56,683 bases of DNA from Chitinophagaceae bacterium (GTDB lineage Bacteria; Bacteroidota; Bacteroidia; Chitinophagales; Chitinophagaceae), in the NCBI GenBank assembly GCA_016787135.1, contig JAEUVK010000060.1, positions 1 to 56,683 on the forward strand, written 5' to 3'. Of this stretch, positions 1 to 8,739 are shown piece after piece. The notes below the pieces were generated by a model. The model had not been told where the DNA came from. It did no database searches and saw only the letters and a list, made by a program, of their open reading frames with translations. The translations under genes were made by a program, and so were the position numbers. The stretch's first letter is position 1. Each line of letters starts with the position of its first letter.

Positions 1-156
1 GGCATGTTCCTGCTGGCAGGCGGCAAAAGTGAAGACCCCACGAAGTTCAATGCTGAGGAGGTCTATAGTACTACCCGTATCACCGTGGCCCCTATCCTGA
101 TACTGGCAGGGCTGGTGATCGAGATATTTGCGATATTCAGAAAACCGAAAGGATAA
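1..156 (+). CDS. DUF3098 family membrane protein (3' end only)
   Basis: This is the C-terminal part of a reading frame that enters from outside the window and stops at TAA 154-156. The visible 51 residues contain a GG(K/S)xDPxxFNxEE-type stretch followed by a hydrophobic segment (TVAPILILAGLVIEIFAIF) and a short basic tail. That pattern matches the small two-helix DUF3098 proteins of Bacteroidota. In that phylum this gene commonly sits between ftsX and uppP, and uppP does follow here. Its function is unknown. The start lies outside the window. Confidence 0.75.
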   Translation, partial: GMFLLAGGKSEDPTKFNAEEVYSTTRITVAPILILAGLVIEIFAIFRKPKG

Positions 157-170
157 TAAATAATTAAGTG

Positions 171-199
171 AAAAGCCGGTTGTGAAACCGGCTTTTTTT
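171..199 (+). terminator. Rho-independent terminator after the DUF3098 gene
   Basis: GCCGGTT/AACCGGC forms a short perfect stem at about 174-192 and is followed by a run of seven T. It lies 15 bp after the DUF3098 stop and before uppP, so uppP probably has its own promoter. Confidence 0.85.
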
Positions 200-244
200 A
201 TTTAGTTTTCAGGCCGTTATCATTGTTCATCTACATATTCATCC

Positions 245-1069
245 ATGGATTTTTTGCAGGCAGTTATCATAGCGATCGTCGAGGGCATTACCGAATTCCT
301 TCCCATTTCTTCCACCGGCCACATGATCATCACCAGTTCGTTGCTGGGCATCGAGAAAGACGAGTTCACCAAACTTTTTGAAGTAGCGATACAGTTTGGC
401 GCTATACTGGCCGTGGTCGTATTATACTGGACCAAATTCTTTGATTTCCGCAGTTGGAAATTCTACTTCAAACTCATCATTGGCGTCATTCCGGCCCTTG
501 TGCTGGGCTTTCTTTTTTCTGATAAAATAGATAAGCTGCTGGAGAGCCCAACCACGGTGGCCATTTCCATGCTGGCGGGCGGTATCATTCTGCTGTTCAT
601 TGATAAAGCATTCAACAAACCCACTGTACTGGCAGACGACCAGATCAGTTATGGCAAAGCGTTCATTGTTGGTATCTGGCAAACCATTGCTATGATACCC
701 GGCGTCAGCCGCAGCGCTGCCTCTATCATTGGCGGTATGCAGCAAAAGTTTACCCGCAATCTCGCCGCAGAATTTTCCTTTTTCCTGGCGGTGCCTACCA
801 TGTTTGCCGCTACAGCGTATTCCTTATTTGTAAAAAAATGGGAACAGAGCGGCATCCCAAGAAAAGGGTATGAGATCATTTTAGAAACAAGGGATAACAC
901 CATTGCCTTTGCACTTGGGAACATCACTGCTTTCATTGTTGCTGTGCTGGCCATCCGCTTTTTTATCAATTACCTGAAAGTATATGGGTTCAAGGTGTTC
1001 GGATGGTACCGTATCATTGCCGGCATTATCCTCCTTATCCTGCTGTTTACCGGGGTGATCAAGGGATGA
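245..1069 (+). CDS. uppP: Undecaprenyl-diphosphatase
   Basis: Integral membrane phosphatase (UppP/BacA family). It dephosphorylates undecaprenyl diphosphate to recycle the lipid carrier of peptidoglycan and other cell-envelope polymers, and confers bacitracin tolerance when overproduced. The 274-residue length is normal for the family. The two signature blocks are present: [14 protein letters not shown] (residues 13-26, with the conserved Glu pair, Ser and His) and PGVSRSAAS (152-160, with catalytic Arg156). About eight hydrophobic segments fill the rest. The gene lies directly behind a DUF3098 gene, as in many Bacteroidota genomes, but is separated from it by a terminator. Confidence 0.95.
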   Translation: MDFLQAVIIAIVEGITEFLPISSTGHMIITSSLLGIEKDEFTKLFEVAIQFGAILAVVVLYWTKFFDFRSWKFYFKLIIGVIPALVLGFLFSDKIDKLLESPTTVAISMLAGGIILLFIDKAFNKPTVLADDQISYGKAFIVGIWQTIAMIPGVSRSAASIIGGMQQKFTRNLAAEFSFFLAVPTMFAATAYSLFVKKWEQSGIPRKGYEIILETRDNTIAFALGNITAFIVAVLAIRFFINYLKVYGFKVFGWYRIIAGIILLILLFTGVIKG

Positions 1070-1160
1070 TAACTGTTCCCGATCTGGTGACGGGTCGCAT
1101 ACTGACCTGTTGTTTTAGTCGTACCCATTAACATTTGATCTTTAAACTAGCCAATCATTT

Positions 1161-2510
1161 ATGCAAACAGCTTCCAAAAAAGTGATCAACGGATGGGCCA
1201 TGTACGACTGGGGGAATTCTGCCTACAATCTGGTCATTACTTCCACCATCTTCCCGGCTTACTTCGAAGCCATCGCTGCAGATAATAAAGCTGTATCGAA
1301 AACAGCAGTTACTTTTTTAGGAAGGGAATTTGAAAATACCGCGTTGTACAATTATGCATTGGCCCTTGCCATGCTGATAGTCGCTGTCATGTCACCGCTT
1401 TTATCTTCTATTGCTGACTACAAAGGCAATAAAAAGAAATTCATGAATTTCTTTTTGACCATGGGAAGTCTTGCCTGTATTTTACTTTTCTTTTTCAACA
1501 CCCCGACCGGGGCAACCAGCACCAAAGCTTCTTCCCTGGGTCTCGGTCTGGCCTGCAGTATTATTGCCTGTGTTGGTTTCTGGGGCAGCCTTGTTTTTTA
1601 CAATTCATTCTTACCGGAGATCGCTGCGCCGGAAGACCGCGACAGAATCAGTGCCAAAGGTTTTGCATACGGTTATATCGGCAGCGTTTTATTGCAGATC
1701 ATTTGCTTTGTATTTGTATTCTTTCCGGGTATCCTGGGAGGTTATGAGAACGATCATGAAGCTTCTACGATACAGTTTCGCACTTCCTTCTTACTGGTGG
1801 GTGTTTGGTGGTGGGGATTCGGGCAATTCTCATTAAGCCGCTTGCCCAGACCGGTGCCTGCCGGCACCGGTGACCTTAAACATCATATTCTTTCAAAAGG
1901 ATATAAAGAGCTGCAAAAAGTATGGAACCAGTTAAAACACATACCATCACTTAAGCGGTTTCTTTTCGCTTATTTCTTTTACAATATGGGCGTACAGACG
2001 GTGATGCTGGTAGCCGCATTGTATGGAAAGAGTGAACTGCAATTACCCACTACTAACCTTATCATCTCAATTCTAATCATTCAGTTGATCGCCATACCCG
2101 GCGCTTATACTATTTCATGGTTGTCATCTAAGATCGGAAACCTCAAGACATTGATGACGGTAGTATCATTATGGATATTACTTTGTATCGGGGGCTATTT
2201 TCTTCCCGTTGGAGGCATCTATGAATTTTATGCGTTGGCAGCTGCAGTAGGTTTTGTCATGGGCGGCATTCAGTCGCTCAGCCGTTCCACTTATGCCAAG
2301 CTGATGCCTGAAACAAAAGATACTACGTCTTTCTTCAGTTTTTATGATGTCACGGAAAAGATAGCCGCCGTGATAGGTATTTTCAGTTTCGGTTTCATTA
2401 CCGAACTTACAGGTTCGCAGCGTGGCTCCGTACTGGCGCTGGCTGGTTTCTTTATTATTGGCTTGCTGCTGTTGTTCTATGCGGCAGCGTTGAAGAACAA
2501 AACAACATGA
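1161..2510 (+). CDS. MFS transporter, UMF1 / Atg22-like family
   Basis: A 449-residue polytopic membrane protein of about twelve hydrophobic segments. The N-terminal MYDWGNSAYNL block (about residues 13-24) and a later SxSRSTYAKLMP block are characteristic of the UMF1 (Atg22-like vacuole effluxer) branch of the major facilitator superfamily, which is frequent in Bacteroidota. The substrate cannot be read from the sequence; amino acids or other small metabolites are suggested only by the eukaryotic relatives. Its last codon overlaps the start of the following MBL hydrolase by an ATGA junction, so the two are probably translationally coupled. Confidence 0.85.
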   Translation: MQTASKKVINGWAMYDWGNSAYNLVITSTIFPAYFEAIAADNKAVSKTAVTFLGREFENTALYNYALALAMLIVAVMSPLLSSIADYKGNKKKFMNFFLTMGSLACILLFFFNTPTGATSTKASSLGLGLACSIIACVGFWGSLVFYNSFLPEIAAPEDRDRISAKGFAYGYIGSVLLQIICFVFVFFPGILGGYENDHEASTIQFRTSFLLVGVWWWGFGQFSLSRLPRPVPAGTGDLKHHILSKGYKELQKVWNQLKHIPSLKRFLFAYFFYNMGVQTVMLVAALYGKSELQLPTTNLIISILIIQLIAIPGAYTISWLSSKIGNLKTLMTVVSLWILLCIGGYFLPVGGIYEFYALAAAVGFVMGGIQSLSRSTYAKLMPETKDTTSFFSFYDVTEKIAAVIGIFSFGFITELTGSQRGSVLALAGFFIIGLLLLFYAAALKNKTT

Positions 2511-3400
2511 AACTTTACACGATCAACACAGGATTTTTCAAACTCGATGGCGGCGCAATGTTCGGTGTAGTGCCTAAGACCATCTGGAATAAAATAAATC
2601 CGGCAGATGAAAATAATCTTTGCTCATGGGCCTTGCGTTGCCTGCTCATAGAAGATGGTAACAGGCTAATACTAGTAGATAACGGCAATGGCGATAAACA
2701 GGATGCGAAATTCTTCAGCCATTATCACCTGCATGGAGATGATACGCTTGACAAGTCATTGGCGAAATATGGATTTCATCGCGATGACATCACCGATGTT
2801 TTTTTAACACACCTGCATTTCGATCATTGTGGTGGCTCTATTATTCGTGAAGGCGATAAACTGGTGCCGGGTTTTAAAAACGCAACTTTCTGGAGTAATG
2901 CTAAACACTGGGAATGGGCCGTCAAGCCGAATGATAGGGAAAAGGCTTCGTTCCTGAAAGAAAATATTTTGCCAATACAGGAAAGCGGGAAGCTGAAGTT
3001 TGTGGAAGACTGGTTTGATAAATCACCGGACCAGCCTGGATGGCATACGACTGTCAATGGGCTTTTACCTTCTGTTCGGTTTTCAGAAAATATTTCCGTG
3101 CGTTTTGTCAACGGCCATACGGAAAGCATGATGCTGCCGCAGATACAGTACAAGGGCAGGACGATCGTCTTTATGGCCGACCTGCTTCCTTCTGCCGGTC
3201 ATATACCTATTCCGTATGTAATGGGGTATGATATGTTCCCTCTCACCACCATGAATGAAAAAAAATCATTTCTCAAAGAAGCGATAGAGAATGATTATAT
3301 ACTTTTCTTTGAGCATGACCCGGTCAATGAATGCTGTAACCTGCAGCAAACGGAAAGGGGGATACGGCCCAAAGATCTCTTTAAACTGGAAGATATCTGA
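2507..3400 (+). CDS. MBL-fold metallo-hydrolase
   Basis: Metallo-beta-lactamase-fold hydrolase of 297 residues. The metal-binding motif THLHFDHCGG is present (His102, His104, Asp106, His107). Later ligands fit the fold: NGHTES near residue 202, a MADLLPS aspartate near 224, and FEHDP near 270. The family includes lactonases, glyoxalase II-like thioesterases and other hydrolases, and the substrate cannot be predicted here. There is no signal peptide, so it is cytoplasmic. It overlaps the upstream UMF1 transporter by 4 bp and is convergent with the DUF3108 gene with zero spacing; a GATCA inverted repeat spans the two stop codons. Confidence 0.88.
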   Translation: MKLYTINTGFFKLDGGAMFGVVPKTIWNKINPADENNLCSWALRCLLIEDGNRLILVDNGNGDKQDAKFFSHYHLHGDDTLDKSLAKYGFHRDDITDVFLTHLHFDHCGGSIIREGDKLVPGFKNATFWSNAKHWEWAVKPNDREKASFLKENILPIQESGKLKFVEDWFDKSPDQPGWHTTVNGLLPSVRFSENISVRFVNGHTESMMLPQIQYKGRTIVFMADLLPSAGHIPIPYVMGYDMFPLTTMNEKKSFLKEAIENDYILFFEHDPVNECCNLQQTERGIRPKDLFKLEDI

Positions 3401-4210
3401 TCAGCGCCTTTTGATCAGTGACGTCAGCGGGTGACGGATATTCTCGTAGTTCATCATATCTATTTTCACTTTGCCCACTACTATGGGGCTTTCAATGCGT
3501 ACCGGGATCCGGTTGGCATCATCGGTCACCCATACTGTCATGTGTTCACCGCCTTCAAAGATGGTGCCTTTCAGCAAAAGGGGTTTGAACTTGATCGTTT
3601 CGAATTTGCCATAACGGGTCTTGACCGTCTCCTTTCCAAGATAACGGATGTACATATTGAAGACCTCATCATCGAGGAACATGGAAAAACCGATCCTGTC
3701 ATCCTTGCGCAATTTGGAAAAATCGATATTACGGGCATAGAAAACAGCGCTGACGACATCCTGTACACAGGCAGGCACTTTGAACACGCCGGTATTGGTC
3801 ACCGCTGTGTTAGCTGTTTTATTAAAAGTAACATGCTGGTATTTTTTATACCCGCCTTCATTGACATTACGAACAAATTTCAGCGCCTGCATCGTGGTAG
3901 TATCAATATAAGTTTCATACTTATCCCTTACTTTATAGATCCAGTCATATGAAGAGTTGGTATTGCCTTCGCCCACAATATGGAAAACAGGCTTATTGTT
4001 CAATGTCTCCAGCGTATTGGTGAATGTAGCTGTACCGGCATTCACGTAAATACCCGCCACTGCATAATACACGGTATAGGTTACTTTTTCTCCGGCTTTA
4101 AAGGCGCTGTTTTCAATACCGCAGAACTCCTGGAATGGCGTTTCTGATCTATGTGTAAAAGCCATCAATGCAAAAAGAGGTATCACGATCAGCTTAAGTC
4201 CCTTCATCAT
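3401..4210 (-). CDS. DUF3108 domain-containing exported protein
   Basis: A 269-residue protein with an N-terminal hydrophobic signal segment (MKGLKLIVIPLFALMAF). Its beta-rich body carries the DUF3108 pattern: AGEKVTYTVYYAVAGIYVNAGTA near the N-terminus, and later the YGKFETIKFKPLLLKGTIFEGGEHMTVW region. The family is periplasmic and of unknown function, and often lies beside envelope or lipid genes. The frame overlaps the upstream flippase-like gene by 17 bp, so the two are likely one operon. The start could be either of two adjacent Met codons. Confidence 0.8.
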   Translation of the reverse strand: MMKGLKLIVIPLFALMAFTHRSETPFQEFCGIENSAFKAGEKVTYTVYYAVAGIYVNAGTATFTNTLETLNNKPVFHIVGEGNTNSSYDWIYKVRDKYETYIDTTTMQALKFVRNVNEGGYKKYQHVTFNKTANTAVTNTGVFKVPACVQDVVSAVFYARNIDFSKLRKDDRIGFSMFLDDEVFNMYIRYLGKETVKTRYGKFETIKFKPLLLKGTIFEGGEHMTVWVTDDANRIPVRIESPIVVGKVKIDMMNYENIRHPLTSLIKRR

Positions 4211-5204
4211 CTTTGTTATTATTCTTAAAAATTCTTTTTATACCCAGGATCAGTAAACTCCCTGCCAACGCCGGAATGATCAGGTTAATGAACCATATAC
4301 TCACCGCTGCCAGGCTTATTCCAAGGCTGTTACTGCTGAATAGACCCAGTAGTTTCAGGCTCACTTGTCCCCTCAGGCTAAGATCGGTAAATAAAGCAAT
4401 GGTGGGAATAACCGCCATTACCAGGAATGAAACACTCACAGCCCATAGCCCCTGCCACCACGAAACCTCCACACCAAATAAACGAAAGAGCAGGTAATAT
4501 TGTATGATAAATACCAGAAATCTTACCGCTGATAAAGACAAAAGTTGCCCCATCAACGTTGCATTGAACCCTTCCAGGTCTTTGATCAGCCATACATATT
4601 TCCGGATGGCCGGTAGTTTATCTACCAGTTTGATAATCAGGGACAGCCTGAAATAAAATACTGTTAAAACCAGCAGCGCAAAGAAAACACCATAGATCAT
4701 TACCTGCATCCATACCCCGGACAATACCTGGCTGTTTTCAACAGGATCCTTTAATACTATCAATCCTATCCATCCCATGAATAAAGTAACAAGCAGCTGG
4801 CTCATGCTTCCTGCTATTGTCAGCGAGATTGCTTTGAGCCTGTTCCCTTCGTTCATATATAACACCCGCCCGATATACTCCCCTACCCGGTTCGGCGTAG
4901 TCACCGAAAATGAAGTGCCGGACAGTATTGCTTTAAAAGCTGTAAAAAAACTCACCCGCTGAATTTGCCGGACCGATATCTTCCATTTGATCGCTTCAAT
5001 ACTCCAGTTGATCATCATCAGCATAACAACCAGAACGAGGTTTACCACCATTGAGTTCCCGAATGATCCGCGTATCTGCTGCCACGATCTCTCTAAATTG
5101 GGTTGCCGCTCCACCTGCGTATAAATTGAATACGAAAGCCACATAAACAACACAGGTCCGAGAAAGTAGTTGGTGAAGATTTTGATATTTTTGTTCAGCT
5201 TCAT
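4194..5204 (-). CDS. Lysylphosphatidylglycerol synthase TM region / UPF0104 family flippase-like membrane protein
   Basis: About 336 residues with seven to eight hydrophobic segments, without the cytosolic aminoacyltransferase domain of true MprF. The pattern matches the LPG synthase transmembrane region (UPF0104, AglD-like) family, whose members are membrane proteins suspected of lipid flipping. The motif TTPNRVGEYIGR is typical of the family. The start was set at the ATG at 5204 (MKLNKNIKIF) because the upstream extension in the open frame is hydrophilic, unlike the family, and overlaps the divergent ruvC start. Its 3' end overlaps the DUF3108 gene by 17 bp. Confidence 0.82.
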   Translation of the reverse strand: MKLNKNIKIFTNYFLGPVLFMWLSYSIYTQVERQPNLERSWQQIRGSFGNSMVVNLVLVVMLMMINWSIEAIKWKISVRQIQRVSFFTAFKAILSGTSFSVTTPNRVGEYIGRVLYMNEGNRLKAISLTIAGSMSQLLVTLFMGWIGLIVLKDPVENSQVLSGVWMQVMIYGVFFALLVLTVFYFRLSLIIKLVDKLPAIRKYVWLIKDLEGFNATLMGQLLSLSAVRFLVFIIQYYLLFRLFGVEVSWWQGLWAVSVSFLVMAVIPTIALFTDLSLRGQVSLKLLGLFSSNSLGISLAAVSIWFINLIIPALAGSLLILGIKRIFKNNNKDDEGT

Positions 5205-5228
5205 TAATCGTGTAAAAATACAGCCCCT

Positions 5229-5816
5229 TTGCAAAAGCCCGTTAAAATAATCCTTGGTATCGACCCCGGCACCCTTGTTATGGGACACGGCATCGTTGCT
5301 GTCAATGGTAATTCGATGCAACTGCTGGAGATGAGTGTGCTTAAATTATCCGGCAAAAAGGATAATTATGAAAGATTGCAAATGATACACCAGCAGGTTG
5401 TATCGCTGGTAAAAAAATATCATCCCGATGAGTTTGCTATTGAGTCGCCTTTTTTCGGAAAGAATGTACAGAGCATGCTGAAACTGGGAAGGGCACAGGG
5501 TGTAGCCATTGCCGCCGCTATGAGTGCGGGCTTACCGGTGACCGAATATTCCCCAAAAAAAATAAAACAATCCATCACAGGTAATGGCAATGCAGACAAA
5601 GAACAGGTCTGGAAAATGCTGCAGCATATTCTTTCATTGAAAGAAAAACCCAGGCATTTTGATGCGACTGATGCACTCGCTGTGGCCATTTGTCACCATT
5701 TCCAGGGAAAATTACCGGCAACGCCCTCTGCTACTGGTAAAAAGAAAACAAAAGGGGTTAAGAATAGCTGGGATGATTTTATTACGAAAAATCCGCACAG
5801 GATATTGAAGAAATAG
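5229..5816 (+). CDS. ruvC: Crossover junction endodeoxyribonuclease RuvC
   Basis: Holliday-junction resolvase (RNase H fold) that acts with RuvAB in recombination and repair. The acidic catalytic residues are in place: Asp12 in LGIDPGT, Glu72 in AIESPFFG, and Asp145/Asp148 in FDATDALAVAICHH. The 195-residue length is slightly above the usual 160-190 because of a basic C-terminal tail. The start codon appears to be TTG (5229): the only in-frame codons upstream before the stop at 5205 are non-initiators, and the conserved motif begins eight residues later. It is divergent from the flippase-like gene, with 24 bp between starts. Confidence 0.95.
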   Translation: MQKPVKIILGIDPGTLVMGHGIVAVNGNSMQLLEMSVLKLSGKKDNYERLQMIHQQVVSLVKKYHPDEFAIESPFFGKNVQSMLKLGRAQGVAIAAAMSAGLPVTEYSPKKIKQSITGNGNADKEQVWKMLQHILSLKEKPRHFDATDALAVAICHHFQGKLPATPSATGKKKTKGVKNSWDDFITKNPHRILKK

Positions 5817-5818
5817 TT

Positions 5819-6208
5819 TTAGAGGTTTGCCAATATCTTTTCCTGCACCTGTTTTAATTCTTCCTGTGATAATTTGAGTTTTGGATTAGTGAAGTTCAGA
5901 TCATCTGCTGAATTGATCGGTACTAGGTGAATATGTGCATGAGGTACTTCGAGCCCGATCACAGAGATGCCGCAGCGGTTGCAGTCAAATGCTTTTTCAA
6001 TAGCTTTTGCGATGGGCCGGGCAAAGACGAGCATTTCCTGCAGGTATTCCTGCGGCAGATCGAAAAGATTATCTACTTCTTTTTTAGGCACTACCAGCAC
6101 ATGACCCTCCTTTAAGGGAAATATATCCAGGAAGGCAAAGAATCTTTCATCCTCTGCAATTTTATAAGAAGGTATTTCACCGGCTATGATCTTTGAGAAT
6201 ATTGTCAT
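5819..6208 (-). CDS. HIT family nucleotide-binding hydrolase
   Basis: Histidine triad protein of 129 residues when started at MTIFSKIIAGEIP (ATG at 6208). That is where HIT family members normally begin, so the longer open frame to 6265 is judged untranslated. The catalytic triad HAHIHLVP lies at residues 90-97, and FLDIFPLKEGHVLVVPK is the family core. Members hydrolyse nucleoside phosphoramidates, dinucleoside polyphosphates or similar compounds. It is a single gene downstream of greA with a 140-bp gap and ends 3 bp from the convergent ruvC stop. Confidence 0.92.
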   Translation of the reverse strand: MTIFSKIIAGEIPSYKIAEDERFFAFLDIFPLKEGHVLVVPKKEVDNLFDLPQEYLQEMLVFARPIAKAIEKAFDCNRCGISVIGLEVPHAHIHLVPINSADDLNFTNPKLKLSQEELKQVQEKILANL

Positions 6209-6347
6209 ACCACCAAAAATTTTTGATTTCAATAGCTGCAAATAATATCTGGCTTTTTTAAACACATTCAGTTTTGCCCTGCAAAACTACGTTTCAAAAA
6301 AATACCCCCGCATTTGCAGGAGCATAAAAAAATCATTCATCGGCATA

Positions 6348-6818
6348 TCAGGCAGTGATCTTCTCAATTTTAAAATGAATCACGCCAGCCGGGGCCTGCA
6401 CCTCCGCCGTATCTCCCACCTGCTTACCAAGAATACCTTTACCTATTGGTGAGCCTACAGATATCTTGCCTGCTTTCAGGTCTGCTTCCTTTTCGCTGAC
6501 GATCTGGTAGGTCACCTGCTTTTTTGTTTTTACATTAGTTAATGTCACTTTGGTCAGAATAGAAACTTTGCTGGTATCAATGTTCGATTCATCCAGCACC
6601 CTGATGTTGGCCATCGAACCTTCCATAGCAGCTATCTTGGCTTCCAGCAGGCCCTGTGCTTCCTTAGCAGCATCGTATTCTGCATTCTCTTTCAGATCGC
6701 CTTTCTCCCTGGCTTCTGCAATAGCACGGCTGGCAGCGGGACGGTCCACAGCTTTCATTCTCTGCAGCTCTGCTTTCATCTGCTCCAGTGTTTCTTTGGT
6801 CACGTATTGAATACTCAT
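6348..6818 (-). CDS. greA: Transcription elongation factor GreA
   Basis: GreA/GreB family protein of 156 residues. The N-terminal coiled coil contains the tip motif GDLKENAEYDAAKEAQG (about residues 40-56), whose acidic residues insert into the RNA polymerase secondary channel to stimulate transcript cleavage. The C-terminal FKBP-like domain follows (PIGKGILGKQVGD). A strong ribosome-binding site (AAAGGAGGAG) lies 3-12 bases before the ATG, which is unusual in this phylum. The leader contains a terminator-like hairpin downstream of a promoter-like box (see separate entries). Confidence 0.95.
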   Translation of the reverse strand: MSIQYVTKETLEQMKAELQRMKAVDRPAASRAIAEAREKGDLKENAEYDAAKEAQGLLEAKIAAMEGSMANIRVLDESNIDTSKVSILTKVTLTNVKTKKQVTYQIVSEKEADLKAGKISVGSPIGKGILGKQVGDTAEVQAPAGVIHFKIEKITA

Positions 6819-6839
6819 AACTCCTCCTTTGGATAAAAA

Positions 6840-6880
6840 GAAAAAAATAACAACGCCTCAGGGATTGTACTGAAGCGTTG
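6840..6880 (-). terminator. Terminator-like hairpin in front of greA
   Basis: On the minus strand CAACGCTTCAG and CTGAGGCGTTG (6851-6880) form an 11-bp stem with one G-U pair and an 8-nt loop. A T-rich run (TTATTTTTTTT) follows. It lies after the 2-hydroxyacid dehydrogenase stop and immediately before the greA ribosome-binding site. It may simply end the dehydrogenase transcript, or act as an attenuator if the promoter-like box at 6893-6900 is used. Confidence 0.75.
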
Positions 6881-6892
6881 CATTATTAAAGA

Positions 6893-6900
6893 CAAAGATA
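6893..6900 (-). promoter_or_regulatory. Possible Bacteroidota -7 box upstream of greA
   Basis: TATCTTTG on the minus strand fits the Bacteroidota sigma-A -7 consensus TAnnTTTG. No clear -33 TTG is seen at the usual distance, so confidence is limited. If used, the transcript would start before the hairpin at 6851-6880. Confidence 0.35.
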
Positions 6901-6975
6901 ATGAACTATTCGGGAAAATTAAAAGTATGATTGAAATCCGCTGCTGTCAAAAACCCAGATACGGAAAGCTACCGC

Positions 6976-7899
6976 TTACATAAACAATTTATCCGCAAGC
7001 ACTTTGGCCATTTTGTAAGAAGCCTCGTGTGTATAGCCGGCAATATGTGGGGTAATGATCACATTGGGCTGGGCAAGCAGCCAATCCAGGCGGGCTTTTT
7101 CATCGGCATTGTAAGAATCAAGCTTTTCATTTTCCAGCACATCCAATGCAGCACCTGCTATTTTATTCTCCCGGATAGCAGCAATAACGGCATCCGTATC
7201 TGCCACTTTCCCTCTCGATGCATTTAAAAAATAAGGATTTCGTTGCAACGAATCAAAAAAGGATTGATTTGCCATATGAAAAGTTTCTTCTGTCAGCGGC
7301 ACATGAAAACTGACAACGTCGGCATACCGCCCTATTTGTTCCAGGCTGGCTTCTTTGATATAATCTTTACCAAATCCAAACTTATACTTATCATAGGCCA
7401 GGATTGTGACGTCAAAAGATCTCAGTAGTTTGGCAAAAGCGTTGCCCGTATTTCCAAAACCTATTATTCCTACCGTCTTACCTGTCAATTCAACTCCCCG
7501 GTTCTGCTCTCTTTTCCATATTCCTTTTTTTACTTCCTCTGCTGAAATATGAATATTATTCATCAGGTTCAGCAAAAGCCCTAATACATGTTCTGCCACG
7601 GCATTCCGGTTACCTTCAGGACTACTTACGCATTTGACACCCTTGCTTTCTGCATAAGGCACATCGATCAGTTCCATTCCACTGCCTAAGCGACCGATCC
7701 ACTTTAGTTGAATGGCCTTATCAATTAAAGCTTTATCTGCTTTTATTCTTGTGGTCACCACCAGGCCTTCTGCTTCATAAATAATTGCAGCCAGTTCGTC
7801 ATAAGTGATACCTGGATTATTGATCACTTCATACCCCTGCATTTTCAGCCTTTCAGCCAGGTGTTCATGTGTTTTCCCGGTAATGATCGCTTTCTTCAT
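6976..7899 (-). CDS. D-2-hydroxyacid dehydrogenase (NAD-binding), phosphoglycerate dehydrogenase-like
   Basis: A 307-residue oxidoreductase. The NAD-binding Rossmann motif GIIGFGNTG lies at about residues 144-152. The family catalytic set is visible: Arg229 (NASRGK), Glu258 (DVLENE) and His285 (TPHIAGYT). [10 protein letters not shown] near residue 70 matches the substrate-binding loop of the SerA-like branch. No C-terminal ACT domain is present, so this is the short form. The substrate could be 3-phosphoglycerate or another 2-hydroxyacid. It overlaps the upstream rsmA by 4 bp (ATGA junction), suggesting co-transcription with rsmA. Confidence 0.88.
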   Translation of the reverse strand: MKKAIITGKTHEHLAERLKMQGYEVINNPGITYDELAAIIYEAEGLVVTTRIKADKALIDKAIQLKWIGRLGSGMELIDVPYAESKGVKCVSSPEGNRNAVAEHVLGLLLNLMNNIHISAEEVKKGIWKREQNRGVELTGKTVGIIGFGNTGNAFAKLLRSFDVTILAYDKYKFGFGKDYIKEASLEQIGRYADVVSFHVPLTEETFHMANQSFFDSLQRNPYFLNASRGKVADTDAVIAAIRENKIAGAALDVLENEKLDSYNADEKARLDWLLAQPNVIITPHIAGYTHEASYKMAKVLADKLFM

Positions 7900-8648
7900 T
7901 TCATTCTAAAAGTTAGGTCAGCAAACTGCTGCACATTTAATTGCTCCGCTCTTTTATTGAACAATTCATCCTGCAATATAGTCGCATCGAATAAACCTTT
8001 TACCGCATTTCTCAATGTCTTTCTCCGCTGGTTAAAAGCGGTTTTCACCAAAAGAAAAAAATCTTTCTCGCTTTTCATGGCCATCGTTCTTGTTTTGGGT
8101 AAAAGCCGGATAACACCGCTTTTTACTTTTGGCGGGGGGGTAAATGACCGTTCATGCACATCAAACAGGTATTCCACTTCAAAGAATGCCTGCACCAGTA
8201 CGCTCAATACACCGTATGTTTTATTCCCTTCCTTTGCGGCCACCCGTTGCGCCACTTCCTTCTGAAACATACCAACCATACATTCAACATCATCTTTCCA
8301 GTCAAGTATCTTAAACAAGATTTGCGTGGAAATGTTGTACGGGAAGTTTCCCACTACGGTAAACTTTCCTTCAAAAGGTTTATCGATATCTAAAAAACTC
8401 CTGTGAATGATTTTCCCTTCCAGCAAAGGATAAGTCTTCAATAAAAAATCTACTTTCTCCTCATCCAGTTCCACTGCCCTGAAATTTATATCCCCGGTCT
8501 GCAAAAGATATTTCGTCAATGCGCCGCCACCCGGGCCTACTTCCAGCAATTGCGTAAAAGGTCTTTGCTGCAAAGCCGCTACGATCTTACGGCAAATATT
8601 CTCGTCCTTTAAAAAATGTTGCCCAAGTGATTTTTTGAGTGTGTACAT
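7896..8648 (-). CDS. rsmA: 16S rRNA (adenine(1518)-N6/adenine(1519)-N6)-dimethyltransferase
   Basis: KsgA/RsmA family enzyme of 250 residues. It dimethylates two adjacent adenosines near the 3' end of 16S rRNA during late 30S assembly, using S-adenosylmethionine. Motifs are the N-terminal [11 protein letters not shown], the SAM-binding [10 protein letters not shown] (36-45) and the catalytic NFPYNIS (101-107). Length is normal. It overlaps the downstream dehydrogenase gene by 4 bp. A terminator separates it from the T9SS peptidase upstream. Confidence 0.95.
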   Translation of the reverse strand: MYTLKKSLGQHFLKDENICRKIVAALQQRPFTQLLEVGPGGGALTKYLLQTGDINFRAVELDEEKVDFLLKTYPLLEGKIIHRSFLDIDKPFEGKFTVVGNFPYNISTQILFKILDWKDDVECMVGMFQKEVAQRVAAKEGNKTYGVLSVLVQAFFEVEYLFDVHERSFTPPPKVKSGVIRLLPKTRTMAMKSEKDFFLLVKTAFNQRRKTLRNAVKGLFDATILQDELFNKRAEQLNVQQFADLTFRMK

Positions 8649-8665
8649 ACCGTGATCAAAAATAG

Positions 8666-8700
8666 CAAAAATAAAACGCTCCTTTGTGCAGGGAGCGTTA
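8666..8700 (-). terminator. Terminator of the M14 carboxypeptidase gene
   Basis: AACGCTCC (8675-8682) pairs with GGAGCGTT (8692-8699). On the minus strand it is followed by TTTTATTTTT. It lies about 40 bp after the peptidase stop codon and before rsmA. Confidence 0.85.
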
Positions 8701-8739
8701 AGTAAATCAAAAGGGTACTTTTATATAACTTATCTATTA

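Noticed and set aside
3397..3419. CTGATCA/TGATCAG hairpin between the convergent MBL and DUF3108 genes
   Set aside because: It overlaps both stop codons, but there is no T-run on either strand, so it was not called a terminator.
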